Of a DNA stretch of 64,000 nt, positions 1-12,760 are shown one piece after another (within the stretch, counting starts at the first letter, position 1; each line of letters starts with the position of its first letter). The stretch comes from Hoplostethus atlanticus (taxonomy: Eukaryota; Chordata; Actinopteri; Trachichthyiformes; Trachichthyidae): NCBI GenBank assembly GCA_034670405.1, contig JAXDDX010000164.1:248001-312000 (forward strand), written 5' to 3'. A program made the translations under genes and the position numbers. The notes beneath the pieces are model-generated. The model saw only the letters and a list, made by a program, of their open reading frames with translations. It did no database searches and was not told the origin of the DNA.

Positions 1-1679
1 TCTGTAGATCCATTCAGTAACGTTCTCAGTAAAAGTGAATATTCTAATAAGGTAGATTTGTCTCTAAATGTAGATTACTGTGACTGTAGCCCTAGTCTCT
101 ACTCCAAAACACTCTGAGTTGGAGCCATTAACCTGAACAAACTGTGAGCTAGCTAACTAGCCAGCAGGCTAATTTAGCTACTGCCACTGCTAACGCTAGC
201 TTCTACTAGCTACGTTAGCTAGTGTGTTAACAACAAGACAGTGATGGTTAGCTGACCAGATACTATGGGTAGCTAGCTAACAGGTTGACATTATCTAACA
301 CAAAATCAATCAGATGTATCAGTGATGAAATTATCAGTTCCTAGTCAGAAACAGACAGAAATTGACAAAGTCTGTTCAATGCCGCCAGAGGTTATGTTAC
401 ATCACCTGAAAACCCTCTACACAGCACACATACAGTATATAACATTAAAGAACCTCAGCATAGTTTAAAAATGCATGTTTCTGCTTATTTTTGACAAACA
501 TGGCTGCCATGTCTCTCTCTTTCTCTCTTATTTTCTTATTCACATAAAACTGTCCAGTACTAACAGCTTTAGGAAACAAAACAATCACAGTAAAAGCGGT
601 AAAGAAAAGCTGATGATCTAATTGGAAGTGTAAATACTTTTTATTCTGGTCTTCTCAAACACAAACATGGAGTGAGGCCAGCTATTTTAGAGGAGGCTGG
701 CGGCACGCCATGAATTTCTCAGTTACAAGCCTTGCTATTGCTATTCACTTGCATAACAACCATACACAACAACAGCTTTTTGGACTGAATATAATTTTTG
801 TACTAATATTCATGAACTGTCTATTAATAATTGTTCAGCAACTCATTTAACACAACCATGGCCAATTGGCGAGGTCGCAATAACGGCCCCCAAAACAATT
901 TCTAGGGACGGTTAATAGATAACCATTTAAAAAAGCATTACCACAAATTGTTATTATCTATTGCTGCTGGCACAGGAAGACCTCGTGACTTCCAACCCAT
1001 TCAAACCCCAATGGGTAACTGCAAAAATGCATAGTGCTCCATCTGAAAATAACTCTGTTTTAAATCTTCAAAAAGTTGGCTTCTTGGAGAGAGGACAGCA
1101 ATCTATCTTTCCAGGATTTTTGCCAAAAACAACGGTCTTGCAATGATGATATACAGCTTTAATAAATATTAGAGCTACACAGTTTTTATGGGTCTGGGCA
1201 GATTGACAATATGCTAGTGATTCTAGTCAAAAGAAGCTTTAGTATGCAAAACCCTATGCAACAGAAGTGCAGCGTGGTCGATGGTATGAGATAGCAGGGT
1301 CTATTTTTAAAGAAGGCACAAAGCAGTTTTAGCTCCTCTTGCTTTCTTCTTCTGACACATCAGCATGATTTCACGGGTGCTGGCAATGTAATTCATAGAC
1401 ACACACACTCGCAGAGAAAAATAAGCCACACACTCTCACACGGCCTTAGCTGCTGAGTGTGTGAGCTAATATTCTGGTTAAGTAATTGAGATGAAAACTC
1501 AAGCTTGGCCTGAGTCAAGTGTTTCCGTCATCATCAAACTAAAAAAACAAAACACAAACTAGTGCAACAGTGCAGACTTGACTGGCCCCTGAATATAACG
1601 GGAACCCCACGTCTCCAGTTGGGTTTTATTTATACCATTAAACAGCTGACGTTATCCCCCCATACACACAGAAAACACG

Positions 1680-2200
1680 TCATGGCCCTGGGACCGAACC
1701 GAGTCGAGCCACTGATAATGCATTGCGACATGGCATGAACGTTGGGGTCAATGGGAAAGAAAGTCCTGCTTGAGGGAAACCCGCCAGGACGGTAGAAGTC
1801 ACACCAGCATGAGCAGCTCTAGGTTGGTGCGCGGTGCGTTCATGGGCCAGGAAGTAGCTTGGTTATTTTCTAAAGTCAGCCTAGTTTCACTCTACTCCAA
1901 TAATTCTGAATCTGCATTTCAGGTTTCATGCTCATTTCACGTGCCGCCACCCCTTCCTCCTCCAGAGCCACCTAGCAACCACTAGCGCACTTATTGAAAT
2001 AGTATTACCGCAGTGCAGAAAATATTCATCTTAACAAGTCACCTGATCACGCAATCAGTCTTAAAATCGGATTTTTAGGCGGAAAAGAGAAATCTGCCGA
2101 CGGGGCCCGATAACTGCGCTCATTTCCAATGCAGTTTCAAAACTTTCCTTGAAACAATATCGGGAAATTAGGCGAGATCACTCGGCGTCTTTGAAAACGA
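1680..2200 (+). repeat. Related non-coding segment A in arid5b intron 2
   Basis: This segment shares, in the same order, blocks with 4850-5125: AGCCACTGATAATGCATT, GTCAATGGGAAAGAAA, then similar 'ATTCAGTCTT.AAATCG' and 'CAATGCAGT..TTTCAA.ACTTTC.TTGAA' stretches. Part of it also resembles 10190-10345. It may be an old dispersed repeat or a duplicated regulatory sequence. The family is not recognised. Confidence 0.5.
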
Positions 2201-2471
2201 CGTCGCCGGTTTAAAGGATGCTCTCAAAACCAGTGGGGCCGCACTGGGATGAACCCTAAACTCTGTGATTTAACTACAAACCCTGTATCGTCAAACTGGA
2301 AACGTGGTGTGAAGTGTTGCTTCTGAGGAGGCGAGGCTGCGAATGCTATTGAACATCAGACTGTGGAGTAATAGCTTTAGCTTCAGTCCCGTCTGAATTC
2401 CCTCTGACAGGCCTGGAGGAGCCATAAAGAAAACCATACAGCTCCGGTGAACAGAAATAAAGACTGGTGGG

Positions 2472-2473
<2 letters not shown>

Positions 2474-2504
<31 letters not shown>
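2474..2504 (+). repeat. (TG)n microsatellite
   Basis: Uninterrupted TG dinucleotides in arid5b intron 2. Confidence 0.95.
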
Positions 2505-2507
<3 letters not shown>

Positions 2508-2603
2508 CTGTATAAGTGTTACATTCTACAAGCCAGCTTCTATTTTGAGCTGCCACTTGCCTGCCTGTCTATATCTATATATCTGTCTTCTTCCTTCTAA
2601 CTC

Positions 2604-2669
2604 CCTTTCCTTTCCTTTCCTTTCCTTTCCTTTCCTTTCCTTTCCTTTCCTTTCCTTTCCTTTCCTCTC
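2604..2669 (+). repeat. (CTTTC)n pentanucleotide microsatellite
   Basis: About 13 units of TTTCC/CTTTC, nearly perfect, in arid5b intron 2. The open frame across it is low-complexity only. Confidence 0.95.
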
Positions 2670-2804
2670 CTCTCATGGGTATTGACACTAAGGAAGCCCT
2701 CTGGGAACATGGCGAGAGGTGGCTCATATTATATCTCATTATATCTCTCAGCAGCAGTCAAGCCTGTTTACATCACACACACATACATATACAGCTCATA
2801 CATA

Positions 2805-4211
2805 CAGTTCTGCTCGAGATTATTGGTACCTTTGCATTCTATTCAGATAATGTACAATATCTTCTGAAAATTGAAACAACTTAACACATTGACCTATCGA
2901 TTTACAGCAGCACACGGTCAAACGATTAGAATTTAAACTAAAAATGGTTATGATTTCAAAACTGAAAACTGAACCATGATTATCGTCACACTTTACAACA
3001 ACTCAAATCAATTTTGTGGGAGGAAATAGATTCTCATTTGCTGTTTAAATCATCTCAGCTGTGAGAGGCTGCAGGTGCCCACATGGTATAAATGAACCAA
3101 TTATCCATTTTATAGTGATAAAACAGTCTCTTCTGCTTCCCTTGGTCGTCTGTGAAAATGGTGAAGAGAAAAGAGTCTGAGGATGTCAGAAAAAACTATT
3201 GGCACCAAACAAGCATTGCCAAGGCTGTAAGGCCATCTCTAGAGACCTCGGTGTTCCTGTTTCCACAGTCTGCAATGTTATTAAGTTTGCTGCTCATCAA
3301 ATTGTTAAGAATCTCCCAGGTGGTGGTGGTAAGAGGAAAATTGAGATGTAATCCAAGGTTGGTGTGAGCCATTAAAAAAAACCTTGCGCGACATCCAAGG
3401 ACCTCAAGGCTGACCTGGAGAGGTCTGGGGTAATGGTTTCAGCCCATACCATACGACACTGAACCAAGAAGGGCTTTACCGTCTGAGGCCACTGAAGACC
3501 CCACTGCTGATAGAGACACACAAGTAGACCCATCTGTACAAACCTAAATCCTTGTTCTGTGGCATGATGAAACCAAATTAGAGCTCTTTGGCAAAGCAGA
3601 TTAGCGTTTTGGCGACAAAATGAAGCTTTTTAAAGAAAAGAACACCCTATCTACAGTAAAATACGGTGGAGGTCCCATAATGCTGCAGGGCTGCATTCGG
3701 GTACTGGACATCTTGAATGTATTAAAGGCATCATGAAATCAGAAGATAACCAAGGCATTTTGGAGCCAAATGTGCTACCAAGTGTCAAAACTGGGTGTCA
3801 ATCGAAGATCATGGGTTCCTCCAGCAGGACAATGACCCAAAACAAATCCAAAAGCACCCGGGAATGGTTCAAAACGTTGTACTGTTCTGGAGTGACCAGC
3901 GATGATCTCAATCCCATTGAGAACCAATGGTGAAACCTGAAATGTGCAGTTGGTCAAAGGAATGTTTCAAACATTGAAGAACTGGAGCAGGTTGCAATTG
4001 AAGAGTGGGAGAAACTGCCAGCAGAAAGGAGCAGGAAGTTAATTGATGGTTACAAGAAACGTTTGGAAGCATCACCATCTTATTGATTGATCATGTGCTG
4101 TTAAATAAAACAGCTGAACGTGTGAAGACCGAAAGTTGTTTGAATTCCTAATTATTACAGACGATATTGAACATTATCTGCATAACATGCCAATAATCTT
4201 GGCAAGAACTG
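2805..4211 (+). mobile_element. Tc1-like DNA transposon, decayed full-length copy
   Basis: The 1407-bp element has imperfect inverted ends of about 65 bp (CAGTTCTGCTCGAGATTATT at the left; the right end read inward is CAGTTCTTGCCAAGATTATT) and is flanked by TA (2803-2804 and 4212-4213). A transposase relic runs on the plus strand from the ATG at 3158 to about 4085. Recognisable pieces of the DD34E Tc1 enzyme are VKRKESEDVRKN at the start, then DETKLELFGKA near 3571-3600, KYGGG and MLQGC near 3660-3695, IMKSEDNQ, QQDNDPKQ and LNPIENQW near 3909-3931. The frame is broken many times, so the copy is dead. It sits inside arid5b intron 2. Confidence 0.9.
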
Positions 4212-4849
4212 TACATACTTTAGCAAATCTATTCACACACAAACACGCATACTTGCATGCATGTAGGCACACATATCCGTATACACACACATGCAAACAC
4301 ACACACACACAAAATGAGCATTACAAAACCCCAGGAAATTCTAAAGATTGCTGAACCCGTTGGTATGAAAAAAAGAACAAGGCCTGTTAGTGAGAAAGTC
4401 ATTTCTAAAATGAGCTAATCGCTTCATGTCAGACACAAAGCACACAAACAATCCCTTTGCAATCTTACTGGATCAAATTACACACATTGAGTAAAAGGTA
4501 CAAAGTCACAGACTATGATATAAGCGAGTGACATAAAGGTTGTTTGAGTGTGTCAACATCTTAGTGGCTCGGCTGGTTTTGCTGTATATATGCTGGATAC
4601 TCGCCATGTATGTCAATACCTATGTCTCGCTCCTATTTGTCCTATCACTGCCTATTGCGTCCTCTCAAACTGAGAAGAAATCTCTAGTACTAATTAAATG
4701 TAAGGTGTGATTTTCCGATATTTTAGGAATATTCGGCTCACCCAGTCGTTTGGCTGCTTGTGAGATAACCTATGGCACGTGCCTTAAAACAACAATACAA
4801 ACTGGACTGGATTGGAATGGACCCTGTTCAGAATACAGGAACTCTAGTT

Positions 4850-5125
4850 TTGACCCTGGGACAAAACCAAGCCACTGATAATGCATTTGTGTCAATGGGA
4901 AAGAAAAATTTCAGCCCAATAATCAATGAAATATCATTCCTACGCTGCAGACATTTTCCTCTTATCGAGCAATTTAATGTCGTATTCAGTCTTCAAATCG
5001 TTGCTTGGTTATGTTAAGTGAAAAACAACTCGACGGGGAAAGAAAACTGCCCTTATTCCCAATGCAGTGCCCCTTTTTTCAAGACTTTCTTTGAAGCAAG
5101 CAATAAAATAGAACTCCTTTGAAAA
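4850..5125 (+). repeat. Related non-coding segment B in arid5b intron 2
   Basis: Shorter partner of segment A (1680-2200) with the same block order. A Tc1 copy lies between the two, so the spacing was enlarged later. Confidence 0.5.
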
Positions 5126-5828
5126 TACTGCTCGTTCGATACAGATTCAGCGCGCTAGTCCACACTGTAAACCAATAAGCAGTGGTAGCAGCGAGGTAAA
5201 GCAACACCGCTCCAAAAAAAAAACCTCATTACGCTTCATTAACGGTCCGCACCAGCCCTGTGGATAACTCCTCACAGCTGACACAAATGCGTAATCCAAT
5301 TGGGTAATTTTGCTGAGTGCATCGCGGCCGGCGCCGCGGTGACATCGGCGGGCTTCTCATCTTACTGCAGGTGGCTCAGGTTGACATCCAATCACATTGA
5401 TATTCAGATTGGCCATATGGCTGCTCATTTTCCACCGGCCCAGCGCTTTAAAAGGCAAGAGTCGGGGATTACGACGTCACGCCCGTCTCGGAAATGCTCT
5501 CTCTCTCTTCAGACAGACAGGGCAGTTTGATATCAACTGGAATAGCTGGTCGGCCAGTGGTTCTCATGTCTCTGGCTCTCACTAAACACCTCCGGTTTCA
5601 AAAGGTGACGTTGAAATAAGCGCTCCTTGGTGGACCCTCTGGACCCTGACGTTTCGGGGAAAAAAGTCCTTTTTCTATGTGGAAACATTAAAGTGCCAAA
5701 TGTGATGAATAGAAAGAGAAGGGTGTGAATCAGGGCTTGGGAATCCAGAGCCACTTTTCATCAGAGGTGTTCCAACATTCGGGCACGGGGCTTCCACAGA
5801 TGTAGATCAATGTAAATGTGATGCCTAG

Positions 5829-6995
5829 TAGGGGTGGGCGATATAGCCTTAAAATAATATCACGATATTTCAGGGTAATTTGCGGTAACGATATTCATAA
5901 CGATATGAAAAAAGAAATCCTGAACAATGTTTTATTGGTGATTGCAGCAGCATTTATTAGTGCAAATAGTGACAACATAAGTCAAAATATAAACATAAAA
6001 GTAGGTATAATAGTGTTTCCCTTGGAATCTTCAGTAAAAGTATAAATAACTCAATTGTTTAATATTTTAGTTTAACAATAACTAAAAGTAACTTAACCTT
6101 TTACTCTTCAGGAGTCTGCAAAATAGTATCACCTAATAAAACTGACCTCAAATTTTAAGTACAAATGTAAACAGCAGCAATCCAAAGAAACCTTCAGTCA
6201 AAATGTAAACACTGCTTATAAAAATGAAATAAAAATACTGTTAAAACTTAAAATAAAGTTGCCTCTAAATGTTTTGTGTAAACGTAAAATGGATTACCAT
6301 CAAATGAGGTAGAATGTCAGTGCTGGAACTGTACAAGTAAACACTTAAAAAAAATTGACTTATTACAGGTTAGAAGTAGCCATCCAGCTGGCAGACACAT
6401 CACTTAAACCACTCGCAATATTTTCGCCCGTGTGATCCTCGGGAAAGAAACTTGTCTCAAGGCAGGAGTTGCGCAGCTTCCAGTCGCTGTCGATGTAGTG
6501 CACGGTCAGGCTGATATACGGCTCCGAAGTTCGGCTCGACTACATGTCCGTGGTTGAGGCAAAAAAACTTCACTGACGATAGCGTAGCTGCTAGCTTGAG
6601 TGCTACTTGTGAGTGCTCCAGCTATGCTCGGCTGAGTTAGTGTCATTTGCCTGCTTTTGGGCCGCACATCACCAGCTGCTAAACTCGCCTCACGCGACTT
6701 CTGACTGTCCTCGTACTCGCGTGTGTTTTTGCTTTAAGTGGTGAAAAAAGTTTGTTGTGTTTCCACCTTTAGCCGTAACCGTTTTAACCTAACCTAACCG
6801 AAGTAGCTCCCCTTTTAGCTAGTAGCTAGGATTCAGATACAAGCCGTGCTTGTATCGTTCTGGTGCGCTAGGGTATGCAAATGTGTCAACACGACATCAC
6901 GCCGCTATATCGTTAATATCATGATATGCCACTTTTTTTTCGTGTACAAATTTATACCGGTATTATCGTGAACGATATGATATGGCACAGCCCTA
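5829..6995 (-). mobile_element. Non-autonomous hAT element (1167 bp) with transposase remnant
   Basis: The ends are TAGGGGTGGGCGATAT and, read inward from the right, TAGGGCTGTGCCATAT (13 of 16 equal). They are flanked by an exact 8-bp target duplication ATGCCTAG (5821-5828 and 6996-7003), the hAT hallmark. The interior is AT-rich and carries a short transposase relic on the minus strand (6363-6560). It is a deletion derivative of a ZBED1-like hAT. Confidence 0.88.
6363..6560 (-). pseudogene. hAT (ZBED-like) transposase fragment
   Basis: About 65 codons read ASTTDM*SSRTSEPYISL, then TVHYIDSDWKLRNSCLETSF and FPEDHTGENIASGLSD. This is the stretch of hAT transposases that opens the RNase H-like fold with the catalytic Asp of TTDMW. 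The Trp codon of that motif is TAG here. The frame closes at TAA. Nothing else of the enzyme remains in the element. Confidence 0.8.
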
Positions 6996-7939
6996 ATGCC
7001 TAGCCGCCCAGAGTTGGGCTTCGGGGTGAAATTTGTCCCTCTCAGAGTTCCAGGGAAAGATAAAACATTTCGATACCATTTGATCATATATGAGGAGATT
7101 TAGAGATGCTCATTGCACCCTGTCAAACATCACGATGGCGTAAGATCGCATTCTTCGGTCTGCAGTCGGCTACGGCTAAGAAGAGAACTAGAGGGGAATG
7201 CATTGTGTTGTATTAATCTATGAGGCTATCCCTGAGCCTCACATCTGTCAATACTGTCTCCTAAATCTGATTGTGCTAGTTGGTTTCTGCTACTATGCAC
7301 CTTGTAAAATGGAAATAAAATGATATATCATGTATTGCTCGTTTTTTGTTCACGGGTCTCTTGAAGCAGGGCGAAACTACCTCATTCAACGATGAATGGA
7401 AATGAAAAAATACCTGTGTGAGCCACATTGGTCTTGTAGACTAGAGGCCTACGCTAGCTAATGGGAAAAACAAACAAGTCTGATTGTTTCTTAGGCAACG
7501 AGTAGGGAGTAATGGAGGGTAGGGAGAAGAGGGAGGGAGGGACGATGGGATAAAAGAAAACATTGCACTCTTTTTTGTAATTTTTTTTTTTTTTAGCATT
7601 TAACAGATTCTCTTCTCCAGATGCTAAGAACTTGATGTAAGGTTATGACAGGCAGCAGGGCTGTGGAAATATCAAGCGCGTCAACACAAAGGTTAAATAA
7701 AGTTTTCCACAGCTCCCCACTTCCCCTTACCCAGCTACAAGCAAGGCACCCGCCCCCCCCTCCACCTCCCACAAGGTCAAACCAACAAGCTGTTTGTATA
7801 CTTTTACTATTCATGAGGGGAATAATAATCTACATTATGGTGTTTCAGATTAAAGGTACTTTGCAAAGAACATTAAAGGTAATTTCCACCTCAAAACAGA
7901 ATTCACATATAGTACACTACAGTGCAGTTTAAACTAGGG

Positions 7940-8735
7940 TTCAACCAATAGGATTACGGTTGAAGCAGACAATAGGTGATATATCTTTAAAGTAATAATA
8001 ATTTCCATATAAATAAATGTCTTTATTGAATAAATAAAATAAATTAAAAATAAATTAAATGAATAAAACTCTATATTTGATTACAATAGTGATCCAACCT
8101 CTAGCCAGTTCTTTTCCAGGGAAAAAAGTGATGCGTTCTACGTTTCTGGTGTGTTTGGAATAAAAGACAAATGAACAGACAAAGAAAAGAGCGCCACCAA
8201 CAGAAACTCAAACTCCATCAACAGAAAATCCAAGGAGAAAGACGTCACAGTACTGGACACACTGTTTGATTGACAGGTGATCTCTGGGAAGTGCAGTGCA
8301 GAAACACCACAGCAACGAGGCTGAGAGACAAAGATGGAGACTAAATAAACATGAGGATTTTGTGTTCAGTGTTTGCCCCAGAATTTGATTCTCATCAGGG
8401 TGGAAAAGTCTGTGAAGCAGCATTTGGTACACTAAACCTCTCCACTGAAAGCCAGACTAATGAACTTCTTTTAGGTGGGTCAGCAGCTCCTTAAGGCAGG
8501 GGTGAGGCAGGTTTCACTGCAGGTTTTTTACAGACCGTTGAGTAAAATCCTCCCACACCGCACTGGAATGACTTCTCTGACATCTGATATGAAAATAATA
8601 ACAATAAAAACATATGGACTAGCTGTCGCCAGGGAGGGCCCTCCATCCTATCAGATGTGGGCCACGCTGACGGGACCAGGTGTGATTTTTAATACAAGGG
8701 ACAATATCGATCCCATATATATATATATATATCAG
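7940..8735 (+). repeat. Dispersed repeat family 1, copy 1
   Basis: Blocks shared with 32800-33185 (same strand) and 28575-28860 (opposite strand) include TGATTCTC.TCAGG.TGGAAAAG, CAGACTAATGA, ATCAGA.GTGG and GGACAATATC.-TCCCATAT. The three copies are diverged. It is probably a non-autonomous DNA element, and its ends are not resolved. An AT tract (8716-8732) lies at its right side. Confidence 0.55.
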
Positions 8736-10189
8736 TCAACAGGGGGGACATGGGCAACTCTCTCCTAAAGTGAATGAGCTTTTGAGAGCAACTTTCTGGT
8801 TCATAATGCTTCACAATGTACAAAAAGGCTGCCTCCATGAAGCCACTCTCACATATACTGCCCCCGTGTTTTGTCTTGTGACGACATCTCACATTATCAG
8901 CTCTTCGGTTTCCAGCTGCAGGGAGGAGGGGTGTTGATTTTACGAAAATATTAATTGCACTGCCCACGGATCACAGTAATCACACATCCAAATTTGGTTT
9001 TAGGGTAGATCTTTTTTCTTTTCTTTTCCCCTTTTAAAAACCTGCTGCTTATTATGGGAGGGAAATGTGATCCTCGGCTGGCCCCCGAGGGAGAAAAGTA
9101 CAATAAAACGTGGAACAGAGGGGAGTTGTTTTCTTTGCAATATGGGCTGACTCATATAATTACACTAACCAACAGCAGAACAAGATGAAACCGATTTGCT
9201 CATTACACAATATGGCCCATGAATAGGCTTAGATGTTTTCCAAGAAAATCCCACATTCTGGATTATTACATCATGACGATATAGTTCCACTATATGACTA
9301 TTCTGGCCCAACAATTTGGTAATTTTTAAATATTGCCTTTATGATACCTCTATGACACAGCTACCGAGGCTAAGAATCCTTGTTCTCAAGCCAAAAGAGC
9401 AAATGACAAACCAGTATTATTATTCCAGTATTTTGCATGGTGATATATCACCTCTTCACTAGACTTTTTAGTTGGTTCTCTGTTCTAGCTAACTAGCTTA
9501 CTCCTCTCTGTTGTGAAAATGTGACTTTATTATTGATGTCAAACATAGGCCACCGTAAGCTGTGAGACCTGCCCGTGTTGCTGCAGTTCCTCAGTCACCA
9601 GCAAAGGGTGATAAAAGTCAGCGATTAGCGCCCCTTTAATACCATCTGTTGTGTCAATACAGTGTGTGCTGTTATGTGTTGAAAAGTCCTTTTTGAATTG
9701 AGTCTGGCTAGTCAAAACACTTTTCAGGTCACACTTGCAGTATCTGCAAAAAAACGGAAGGAATCCATGGCTTTGAAGTCACTTCTCTCAGTTTCACTGC
9801 TTACAGTTGCTGCACCTTGCCTTTGTACGGCAGCACCGAAGGCCTATTACTATTATTAGAGCTACACAACCATTACACTATGCACATTATACCGTGGCCT
9901 ATGCATTAGACTATAATTTCCAGAAATAGAGTATTGAACAAGGCACTTCAGGGATTAAGTTTTCATGAGCTGAGCGCTACACAAGCTAATATTTGCCTTT
10001 CTCACAAATCATACTGATAGCAAAAGAGCTCCGCTCAGTCACTATGAAATGAATCTGGCCACTGCAACACTTTGACACAATAACCTTCAGAAATGCCAGT
10101 AGGTCCCTTTAAGGCACAGCCGGCTTGCCATTATTAATCAATTCATAATGACCGAGAGCATTGGAGCGCCTCCACATTTCTATTTTACT

Positions 10190-10345
10190 ACAGCCTAGCC
10201 CGCTACACCGCAATGAATATCCACATTAATAAGTCATTAAGGCCGGTATTGAATCTTAAAATCAGATTTGTCTTTAAAATAAGTGCCATCGGGGTGACTT
10301 GTTTCAAGAATCAAATGTCATCTTCTTGAAACGAAATGGAGTGAT
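10190..10345 (+). repeat. Related non-coding segment C in arid5b intron 2
   Basis: It matches part of segment A: ACCGCA.TG, an AATATTCAT-like block, AA.AAGTCA, and TCTTAAAATC.GATTT in the same order. Similarity is weaker than between A and B. Confidence 0.35.
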
Positions 10346-11866
10346 CTGACTTATTCTGCCTCATTTTTCCTGATACCTGACACCAAAAAACTCCCGGAAC
10401 AAAGAGAAACTGTATTGGAAACAAGTGGAATTATCTCAATCCCCATTGTTTTTGATTCACTTGTTCTAACACATTTGTACAGTTGGAGACTGAATGGGAG
10501 AGTACGTGACTCGTTAGCTAATAAAGGGGAGAAAAAAAAGACCAAAAAAAAACAAAACTGAAAGCATTGCAACACCAGTGCATTACAGTAACTGAATGAA
10601 ACATTGCCAAAGTGAGGACTAAACATGACAGCTCATATTCTGTCTTAGCTGTGACCTGTTCATTTCCAGTTCCAGTCCATTTCAATTTGTCATTGTATGG
10701 GCTGTTGAACACCCCCCCCCCCTTCCACACACACACAGAAACACACCAACACACACCCCAAGCCATTCATCATGCATACCGTGCAGCACTGCCAAAAATA
10801 AAGAGGGCGTCTGATTTATTGTGTCATATGGGTGATTTCCGCACTCTTTGAAACAAAGCCACGCTCAACATGAACAGACAAGACCAATGTGACAGGAGAT
10901 GAGGTTGTATACTATGCATCTCAAACACTAAACGATATCAGCACCAGAATATCAATCCTAATATAAATCATGAGTGTGTATTTTTAACGGCTCGTGCAGG
11001 GGGGGGGGGGCGTACAAGGAAGTACTGCTCACACCAGTGCAATTTATTACACGGCTCAGATGGTTTACATTAAAGGGGAAATATGCCGCTTATCTTATCA
11101 GCCCATTGTGTGTCACGGCGGCCAGAAAGCGGAACAGATTGCCACATGTGACATGGCTCATATAGCTAAATAAAATAAGAGTCCTGTGTGACGGTATAGT
11201 TAACACGGGACACATCGCGCAGCTAAGAATAAAAACTTCCTCAATGTGCGGATAAATGGTGCCGTATAGCGCAGTGTGTGTTTATGTGTATAGCCTCGAT
11301 ACCTTCTGTCACCCGCGGAGAAACACCGCGCCATACTCCACTCACAAATCTGTCGATTTAACGTTGCCTCGCTTTTCGGCAAACGTACATACTAGGTTGC
11401 ACGCGACTTCAGATCTCTTCCAAATCCGTAGGGTCTAATGGTACACTCGGCATATAAACCATCCACCAAGTAACACTATTTCAATAAAATATCAACTTTT
11501 AGAACTGGGTCGCACCGCTCGCTGTGTGTTTTTGCCGGAAGAAGATTATGGGACTAACAGGCAAACCAGTTGTAGAAGTTTCATTTTTTAGTGGAATAAG
11601 TGCTGCTTGGCGCATCGTATATACGCCGAATTCACCTGTGAGTCCTATTGAATAAAAAGACCCAGTCTTCGACATTAAATTGCAAGATTTTTGACTGGAG
11701 TTTGGCATGAGGGAAGGGAGCGTATCAGGGCTGGGGAAAAGCGTCCACCATATGGCTAATGTCATTTAAAAAGGTGTCCGGGACAACAACAAGCCAACAC
11801 AACAGATAATAAGAGAGGTTAAAAACAGGGGGGGGGTGGGTGTTGTGATTGCAATTACGCAATTAC

Positions 11867-12468
11867 CTCGCCGTGATTGACAGTCCGCCCCTGCGGCGTG
11901 TCCTCTGGTAGAAAATAAAGTTTGGAGCTGGACAGGAGCTGCTGGTTCGTCCTCTCCTCCCAGAGGAGCTGCAGCTCGGCGATGCAGAGCGGCTCCCCCG
12001 GCTGACACCGCACCAAGAAGAAGTCTCCCAGCGACAAAATCCTCCGTTTACCGTCAAGGTGAAAGCGGAAAGCCTTGTAGAAAACGTACGGTCCGTGCAA
12101 GCCGCAAGGTGAGCCTACCCACTGCGGGGGGAAAAAACACCAGAAATCATTATTTTATAGATTGTCAAATACACGTTATAAGCAGTTATTAAAACCTAAT
12201 GGGTCTGTTAGAATAAAGGTGAGGATAAGCCAGGTCAGAACAAGAAAATCTAAAATATAATGGTTTATGCCCTGAAATATAGTTATCACAACCCCAAACT
12301 TTCACCTTATCAATAAATGAACCATAAAACACTATTAAGAAAATACCGCAAAACAACACTGCATTGAGTCGCGCGGCAAATAAGCAGCCCCCTAAGGCGT
12401 TAGGTGAGCAGACATAATAATTATAATAGCAGTAATAATAATAATACCGTGGGTGAGTCGGGCTCCAT
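11867..12468 (-). CDS. arid5b: AT-rich interactive domain protein 5B, coding exons 1 and 2 (N-terminal part)
   Basis: ARID5B is a DNA-binding transcriptional co-regulator that works in the nucleus, partly with PHF2, in fat, liver, cartilage and lymphoid development. Exon 1 coding part is 12448-12468 (ATG at 12468-12466, seven codons, MEPDSPT) and ends at a GT donor. Exon 2 is 11867-12121, 85 codons, opening with WVGSPCGLHGP after a CAG acceptor and including the stretches RILSLGDFF, AELQLLWEER and KLYFLPEDTPQGR. These match the start of vertebrate ARID5B almost residue for residue, and the spacing from Met to the first Trp is the same as in human. Exon 2 ends after NHGE at a GTAATT donor. The ARID domain is encoded further left, outside the window. 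Only the first 92 codons are seen, and no damage is visible. Confidence 0.95.
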
Positions 12469-12760
12469 ATCGTCCTTGTGAATTGATTAAACTCTGAACA
12501 TTTCTCTCCAAACTTGTTGGCTTGAATGGTTTGCAAAGCGGTCCTGGAAGATGGCAATACGAGCGCAGACGGGAGCGAGTCTGGCGTCAATATGGAGCGG
12601 GAACAGTTCAGAGACGCCGCGACAAAAATGTGCAAAAATGTCACCCAATATTTTCCCCGGGCGCTCCGTTCAGGCTGACTCATTTTGTTTCATAATTCGT
12701 GCCCATTATAATCATATTAAATTCGACAACGGCCGCGGTGCGCGCATCCACTGTCAGCTG
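12469..12760 (-). promoter_or_regulatory. arid5b: arid5b 5' UTR and promoter area
   Basis: This sequence lies directly upstream of the arid5b ATG and is richer in CpG than its surroundings (several CG dinucleotides between 12540 and 12760). No TATA box is obvious, as is usual for CpG-type developmental promoters. The transcription start cannot be fixed from sequence. The 164-codon minus-strand open frame across this area is out of frame with the ARID5B start and is not a gene. Confidence 0.45.

Larger units (their letters stand above)
1..11866 (-). other. arid5b: arid5b intron 2 (partial, runs off left edge)
   Basis: This is the intron that follows arid5b coding exon 2. Its donor GTAATT (minus strand) starts at 11866, and the next exon lies beyond position 1. 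I find no exon here. It holds a decayed Tc1 copy (2805-4211), a hAT deletion derivative (5829-6995), a dispersed repeat (about 7940-8735), microsatellites, and three related non-coding segments (about 1680-2200, 4850-5125, 10190-10345). Large introns of developmental regulators often carry enhancers, but none can be shown from one sequence. Confidence 0.8.

Noticed and set aside
12189-12683. 164-codon minus-strand open frame over the arid5b promoter
   Set aside because: It is out of frame with the ARID5B start, contains a poly-Tyr run from an ATA/AAT repeat, and resembles nothing. The real exon 1 lies inside it in another frame.
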